10,116 nt of DNA. Source: Bifidobacteriaceae bacterium (GTDB lineage: Bacteria > Actinomycetota > Actinomycetes > Actinomycetales > WQXJ01). A program made the position numbers and the translations under genes. The DNA lies in contig JAITJY010000273.1 in assembly GCA_031278675.1 (NCBI GenBank), positions 1-10,116 of the forward strand, given 5' to 3'. Numbering within the stretch: the stretch's first letter is position 1; each line of letters starts with the position of its first letter. The notes below the pieces were generated by a model. It had not been told where the DNA came from. It ran no database searches and saw only the letters and a list, made by a program, of their open reading frames with translations. Shown here in pieces: positions 6,221 to 10,116 of this stretch.

Positions 6221-7831
6221 GTGAGACGCCTCAAGACAAGCGAACTGATCATGATCGCCGTGGGGACTGCGGGTCCCGGGGTCATGGTGTCCAGTTTCGG
6301 CCTTTACACGCTCCGCTTTTTCGCTCCCACGGAGCAAGTGGGACTGCCTCTGCTGGTGCCTATCGGGTGGATCGGGATCATCCAGGGCATTGCCCTCGGG
6401 TTTGATTTCCTGATCGACCCGCTGGTGGCTTCCTGGGGAGACAATTCCAAGAACCCCAAGGGGCGCCGGACCCCTATGATGCGCCGCGCGCTCCTGCCTG
6501 CGGTGATCTTCGCGATTCTGGTGTACTTTGCCCCGGTGCCAGAGGTTAGCTGGATTAACGCCTTGTGGGTGTTGGCCATGTTCCTGGCTTACTCCTTCAC
6601 CCGTTCGGTCTACGACATCAACTTGCAGGCACTCATCCCTGAAGCAATCAGCGACCCCCACCGCCGGCTGCGCGTGTTTGCTCTGCGCACTGTTGTGGGC
6701 CTGCTGAGCACAATGGTGTTGTCGTTCGTTCCCACAGTGGTGGAGAACCTGCGCAATGGCGGCATGGAACCGATCCTGGCGTGGCGGATCTGCCTCAGTG
6801 TTTTCCCGGTGGCGGCACTGCTCATGATGCTCCCCCCGGCGCTGTTCATCCGCGAGACAGACTACGTGCCGGCCAACCCTCCCGAACAGGCCCGCACCCC
6901 GCTTATCGCGGGGCTCCGCGAAATCATGGCTGTCAAACCGTTCCTCTTTCTTATCTGTGGCGCAGTATTACTGAGTTTTTCGGCCAGTATCACCACCGCC
7001 GCCCTGCAGTTTTACATTGATGTTTTGTTCGGTCTGCAGCCATCAGTGGCCACAACGTTCCTTATTCTGATGATTGTGGCGTCGTTCCTGTTCTACCCAC
7101 CCGTCCTCATCTTGTCGCGGCGCAAGGGCAAGAAGAACCTGATGTTGACGGCCGTCATCGTCTGCGCTTTTTCTTATCTGGTGATCTACTTCTACAAGCC
7201 GGTTGGGGAGTTGTTTGGCACAGCGCCCGTTGGCGATCTTGGGGCGCGTTTCGCCGGCGCCGGCGCGATGAGCGGCTATGTCACTTTGCTGCTGATCCTC
7301 GCCGTGATTCTGGGTTATCCGATAGCAGCCATCAACCTCCTGGTCAACGCCGCATTCACGGATATCACCCAGTATCACACCGTGCGCACCGGGCGCACGC
7401 GCGCCGGGATCTTCGCCGCCGCTCAAAGCGTCATGCTGGCTATTCCTGCGACGCTGGTACCTGCGGTGGTGGGGTTACTGATCTATTTGGGCACCACCAA
7501 TAACATGCCCACTGTGATGGGTGTGCAGGCCACCGCCTTAGTGGCGCTGATTGCGTGTGTCCCGTCCTTTATCCTCCTCTTGTTCTACAACGAAAAAGAA
7601 GTCGCGGACACCATCAGCGCCTATGTCGGAGATGCGGCCCCGTCGGATGGTTCGGTGGATGGTTCGGTGGATGGTTTGCTGGGCGGCTTGGCCGAACCCG
7701 CGCTGGCGGGTTCCCCAAACGGTACCCCGGACGTTGCGCCGCACAGTTCGGCCGAACCAGTACCGGCGGGCACGGATGCGCCAAGCACACCGGCCGCGCC
7801 GCAGCCGCCGGAGACGAACACCGCGCCATAG
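6221..7831 (+). CDS. GPH-family (MelB-like) sugar/cation symporter
   Basis: The GTG at 6221 was chosen because it follows TACTAT by 7 nt and gives the usual family N-terminus RLKTSELIMIAVG; the frame is open back to 6053 but that part has no TM or family character. The 536-residue product has about 12 hydrophobic segments. FDFLIDP at 61-67 carries D62 and D66, spaced like the cation-site aspartates D55/D59 of MelB. GDNSKNPKGRRTPMM at 73-87 is the cytoplasmic loop 2-3 signature of the glycoside-pentoside-hexuronide family. It should import a glycoside or other small polar solute with Na+ or H+; the substrate is not readable. The tail after ~470 (DGSVDGSVDG, then Ala/Pro-rich) is disordered and unusual. 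A long hairpin follows 82 nt after the stop. Confidence 0.85.
   Translation: MRRLKTSELIMIAVGTAGPGVMVSSFGLYTLRFFAPTEQVGLPLLVPIGWIGIIQGIALGFDFLIDPLVASWGDNSKNPKGRRTPMMRRALLPAVIFAILVYFAPVPEVSWINALWVLAMFLAYSFTRSVYDINLQALIPEAISDPHRRLRVFALRTVVGLLSTMVLSFVPTVVENLRNGGMEPILAWRICLSVFPVAALLMMLPPALFIRETDYVPANPPEQARTPLIAGLREIMAVKPFLFLICGAVLLSFSASITTAALQFYIDVLFGLQPSVATTFLILMIVASFLFYPPVLILSRRKGKKNLMLTAVIVCAFSYLVIYFYKPVGELFGTAPVGDLGARFAGAGAMSGYVTLLLILAVILGYPIAAINLLVNAAFTDITQYHTVRTGRTRAGIFAAAQSVMLAIPATLVPAVVGLLIYLGTTNNMPTVMGVQATALVALIACVPSFILLLFYNEKEVADTISAYVGDAAPSDGSVDGSVDGLLGGLAEPALAGSPNGTPDVAPHSSAEPVPAGTDAPSTPAAPQPPETNTAP
7645..7676 (+). repeat. 12-bp tandem repeat in the transporter tail
   Basis: GGATGGTTCGGT occurs at 7645-7656 and 7657-7668, with a partial third copy at 7669-7676. 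The unit equals four codons (encoding DGSV) and keeps frame, so it lengthens the disordered C-terminal tail without harming the transporter. Confidence 0.8.
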
Positions 7832-7912
7832 GAACCAGGGAAGAGTTCGCCGCCCAGCCCCTCACCGGCCATAACCGCCATACCCCACGGTTCGCGGCGC
7901 GCGGCCAGGCGG

Positions 7913-7948
7913 CGGTGCACGATGCCGACCACGCGGCATCGTGCACCG
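7913..7948 (+). terminator. 15-bp perfect hairpin after the GPH gene
   Basis: CGGTGCACGATGCCG (7913-7927) pairs perfectly with CGGCATCGTGCACCG (7934-7948) around the loop ACCACG. It begins 82 nt after the transporter stop and about 120 nt before the LuxR start. The stem is stable enough to act as a terminator, but there is no T-run, so an operator or structured-RNA role remains possible. Confidence 0.55.
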
Positions 7949-8057
7949 GGCCAGCCCCAGCCGACCCAGCCCGGCCCGGCGCGCCAGATTCCTCCGCAGG
8001 CTTCGCCTGGTGACCGGAATTCAAGGCGGCATCCCATTTCCAATTGCGCTCTCCCGC

Positions 8058-8069
8058 TATAGTGAATCA
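8058..8069 (+). promoter_or_regulatory. Leaderless-type -10 box of LuxR gene
   Basis: TATAGT (8058-8063) is a near-consensus -10 and the ATG at 8070 follows after 6 nt. There is no ribosome site for that ATG. A possible -35, TTTCCA at 8037-8042, has only a 15-nt spacer. The hexamer and position make this the clearest promoter in the window. Confidence 0.55.
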
Positions 8070-9692
8070 ATGGCTTCGACGCGCCACTCGAGCGGCACGG
8101 GTCAAAGGGACGCGTCCGAGCCCGGCAAGGATATTCGGCGGGGCGAGTCGGTGGTGCTTGCGGCCGTTTCGCGGTTCATGCCGCTGCGCCGGCTCGGGTG
8201 GTCGTTCCTTCTGGCGTGGGTGTTCTGCGTCTTCTACACCGGAATTGTCGACGGTTATGCCGGGGCAACCTGGTCGTGGGAAAACCCGGCGGGCTGGGCA
8301 GAGACACTCTTCTTCAGTGGTTTGCCCGTATTCATGGCGGTAGTCACCCTAGTGGCGATCGTATTCATTGAAAGACGGTTCGGCCCGCCGACTGATCACC
8401 GCACGCTTTTCTGGCTGGCCCCGGCCGCAACGGCCATCTCGACACCGCTCCTGTTCTGGGCCGCGGAAAACCTAGGCATCAGCACAGCGATGTTCATGGC
8501 AGGAGCGGCGCTGACCGGGTTCGGTAGCGGTTTCATGTGGGTCATGTGGGGCGAGTTTTATGCCAGGATCTCGCAGGAGGATGCCGAGTTCTTAGCGCCA
8601 GCCTCGGCGGTCGCCTCGGCGTTGCTCGTTTTGCTGGTGTCTGCCATGGACGGCTGGATTGCACTGGCGTTTGTTACAACGCTGCCACTTCTGTCGGGTC
8701 TTTGTTTCTTCCTTTCATGGCGTGACATTCCGGAGGAACCAGCCGCAGCCGGATCTGATGGGCGTATAGGCGATACCTGCGGTAGCCCGAAACGAAGTCC
8801 TCTACGAGTGCTCAGTGAGATGGGGAGAGTCGGGTTCGGAATCCTCATCGCCTGCTTGTTCGTGTGCCTCGCAGGAACGTTTTGGAATGCGCCGGATAGG
8901 CGCGGCCTTGTGTTCCATCTTGTCTTGGTTGTGGCCACGGTGTTCATGGGGGCGGTTTCGTTTGCTGCCACGTTCGGCCCGCGCCGGGTCTCTATCGCGT
9001 TCTTGTACCGGTGGATGTGCCCGGCGCTAGTGATCGGGTTCGTCGCGCTTATCTTGTTCGATCTTGATGTGGGCGGTTATATTGCCTACTTGGTAGCCAT
9101 GTCGGCGCGGTTCGCATTCTGCGTCATCACGCAGATGTACTTCGCTAGGTACGCTGCGACCGGGAAAGCGACGGCGGTCCAAGCGTATGGGCTCGGCTGG
9201 ATTTTCGTTCATCTCGGCGATTTTCTCGGAGTGGTGGTGTCCGTGAGCCTCGCCGCCCCGCTGGCAGCTAGAAGCGTCTTAGTCACCCAGGTCTCGGCGG
9301 TGTCGATCGCAGTGCTTGTTGTAGCGACTATGTTCGTACTGAACGCAAGCCAGAGCTTTTCGGCCGACCAGGGCAGGACCGACCGGCTGGCTACGGGCCT
9401 GGCGGCCGAAGGGTATGCGGCACCAGCGCTTGAGTTAAGAGACGATCTGGCCGGCGCCGTCCGCCAGCTTGCCGCCACTTACGAACTCACGCCCCGTGAG
9501 ACCGAGGTCTTCGATCTGCTCGCCCGTGGCCGTTCGGTTCCCTATGTGCGTGACGCGCTGGTGATATCGAAGGATACGGCCGCGACGCACACCAAGCACA
9601 TCTACCAGAAACTTGGTGTGCATTCGCGCCAAGAGCTGATCGACCTGGTCCTGAGTTGGCCTAGGAATCCGGTGAACAAACCGGATTCCTAG
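8070..9692 (+). CDS. Membrane-anchored LuxR-family transcription regulator
   Basis: The ATG at 8070 was chosen from the promoter position; upstream in-frame sequence back to 7941 crosses the hairpin arm and is unlike protein. The 540-residue product has about 12 hydrophobic segments between residues 41 and 425 in an MFS-like arrangement, with a basic linker at ~240 (SPKRSPLR). The C-terminal LuxR/GerE helix-turn-helix spans ~472-531: LTPRETEVFDLLARG, then VISKDTAATHTKHIYQKL as recognition region, then GVHSRQELIDL. No response-regulator receiver domain is present, so the membrane part is probably the sensor. Regulators of this build are abundant in Eggerthellaceae and often sit beside flavoprotein reductases, as here. 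It likely controls the convergent reductase or the GPH transporter in response to an external small molecule; this is inference. The final residues and stop codon are encoded inside a hairpin. Confidence 0.88.
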   Translation: MASTRHSSGTGQRDASEPGKDIRRGESVVLAAVSRFMPLRRLGWSFLLAWVFCVFYTGIVDGYAGATWSWENPAGWAETLFFSGLPVFMAVVTLVAIVFIERRFGPPTDHRTLFWLAPAATAISTPLLFWAAENLGISTAMFMAGAALTGFGSGFMWVMWGEFYARISQEDAEFLAPASAVASALLVLLVSAMDGWIALAFVTTLPLLSGLCFFLSWRDIPEEPAAAGSDGRIGDTCGSPKRSPLRVLSEMGRVGFGILIACLFVCLAGTFWNAPDRRGLVFHLVLVVATVFMGAVSFAATFGPRRVSIAFLYRWMCPALVIGFVALILFDLDVGGYIAYLVAMSARFAFCVITQMYFARYAATGKATAVQAYGLGWIFVHLGDFLGVVVSVSLAAPLAARSVLVTQVSAVSIAVLVVATMFVLNASQSFSADQGRTDRLATGLAAEGYAAPALELRDDLAGAVRQLAATYELTPRETEVFDLLARGRSVPYVRDALVISKDTAATHTKHIYQKLGVHSRQELIDLVLSWPRNPVNKPDS

Positions 9693-9697
9693 GCCAA
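9656..9697. terminator. 18-bp perfect hairpin overlapping LuxR stop
   Basis: TTGGCCTAGGAATCCGGT (9656-9673) pairs perfectly with 9680-9697 around the loop GAACAA. The TAG stop of the LuxR gene (9690-9692) is in the right arm, so the stem encodes the last dozen residues. No T-run follows on the plus strand. A bidirectional terminator between convergent genes is likely. Confidence 0.65.
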
Positions 9698-9963
9698 TCC
9701 TGCGCTTGTTTGCCGCGTTTCCGCTGGTGAGAGCTTCGCTCTCGCCTGTGCGGGCACGGTCGGACGGTGTTGTTCAACACCGTCCTAAAGGCACCCCACA
9801 AACTCTGGCCGCTTCGCTCCGAGATTTTGCGGGGACCCCGAGTAAGCGAAGCTCGGGTCAGGTGCAAAGGTTTCGGCCACATAGTGTGGCTAGCGCAGGA
9901 CGCTCGCGCTAGGCCAACCCTTCAGCGCCCAAGAATCCGTTCGTTCACCTGATTCCCAGCTAG
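9698..9963. other. Non-coding gap packed with hairpins
   Basis: Five further structures follow in close order: GGTGAGAGC/GCTCTCGCC with a TTC loop (9726-9746), GGACGGTGTTG-TT-CAACACCGTCC (9762-9785), an imperfect long stem CCCCACAAACTCTGG against CCGAGATTTTGCGGGG (9794-9834), GACCCCGAG/CTCGGGTC with one bulge (9834-9859), and GCCACA-TAG-TGTGGC (9876-9890) running into TAGCGC/GCGCTA (9891-9911). Short reading frames across it show no protein-like composition. CTAGGCCAAYCC is repeated at 9689-9700 and 9909-9920. Both convergent genes end into this gap. Confidence 0.7.
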
Positions 9964-10116
9964 CTAGGCGATGCTGAGAGCGTGCTTCGCGGCGATGCGG
10001 GCGAACGTCGCAGTGCGCCCCGCATTGATGCCGGTGAAGTTGCTCGGATAGTTGTGCGGGTAAAAGCCGCCCTGGTCGTTGCCGCAGACATACAGGTTCT
10101 CGATCACGCTGCCGTC
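9964..10116 (-). CDS. Flavoprotein reductase (fumarate reductase family), C-terminal end
   Basis: Fifty C-terminal residues are visible, ending at the TAG at 9966-9964; the rest lies beyond the window. The sequence IENLYVCGNDQGGFYPHNYP, then SNFTGINAGRTATFARIAAK, matches the C-terminal FAD-binding signature of FAD_binding_2 flavoproteins (fumarate reductase, urocanate reductase, 3-ketosteroid dehydrogenase relatives), where NLYAAGNxxGG...GxxxGRTxxFGRIAG contacts the flavin. Such proteins in anaerobic actinobacteria are typically secreted or periplasm-facing reductases of unsaturated organic acids. The gene is convergent with the LuxR regulator, 271 bp apart stop to stop. The electron acceptor cannot be determined from this end. 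Confidence 0.85.
   Translation of the reverse strand, partial: DGSVIENLYVCGNDQGGFYPHNYPSNFTGINAGRTATFARIAAKHALSIA

Noticed and set aside
9706..9952. Small plus-strand genes between LuxR and the flavoprotein
   Set aside because: The frames run through perfect hairpins, have no ribosome site and are compositionally explained by the inverted repeats.
1..10116. tRNA, rRNA or insertion-sequence transposase
   Set aside because: I saw no tRNA-like cloverleaf with a TTC-arm consensus, no rRNA sequence, and no transposase motif in any supported frame.

Overview
The window is GC-rich with dense GC-rich codons, frequent GTG starts and several candidate leaderless promoters (a -10 box 6-7 nt before the start codon). 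Together with the protein families present this points to a high-GC Actinomycetota. A membrane-anchored LuxR regulator beside a fumarate-reductase-type flavoprotein is an arrangement familiar from anaerobic, gut-associated actinobacteria (Eggerthellaceae are the best known case). The species cannot be named from the sequence.

Layout. Minus strand, 1-2619: a secreted CSLREA/beta-helix surface protein whose last domain stops early, followed downstream by a multi-pass membrane protein that runs off the window edge and has its own promoter and a palindrome over its start codon. Plus strand, 2751-4174: a small membrane protein and a CPBP (CAAX/Abi-type) intramembrane protease with all expected motifs. 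Between 4175 and 4696 lies a decayed patch: a terminator-like hairpin, four exact 22-bp-period repeats, and remnants of what look like two AAA/DUF4143 ATPases. Minus strand, 4697-5770: an alpha/beta hydrolase (prolyl-aminopeptidase-like) with an elastin-like GVPxx repeat inserted just before its HGGPG oxyanion motif. The 450-bp divergent gap 5771-6220 contains a degenerate 10-bp tandem repeat array and the promoter of a GPH-family (MelB-like) sugar/cation symporter at 6221-7831. A strong hairpin separates it from a 12-TM-like membrane LuxR regulator at 8070-9692. A very stable hairpin overlaps the LuxR stop codon and opens a ~260-bp cluster of hairpins bounded by imperfect inverted repeats. 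The last feature is the C-terminal end of a flavoprotein reductase on the minus strand, cut by the window edge.

How the genes may work together. The most coherent unit is the right-hand third: transporter, membrane sensor-regulator and convergent flavoprotein reductase could form a substrate-responsive uptake/anaerobic-reduction module, though the convergent layout and the hairpins argue against one operon. The left-hand genes look like cell-surface functions. A repeated theme is expansion of short tandem repeats in multiples of three inside coding regions (57, 15 and 12 nt units) and of non-triplet repeats (22 and 10 nt) between genes.
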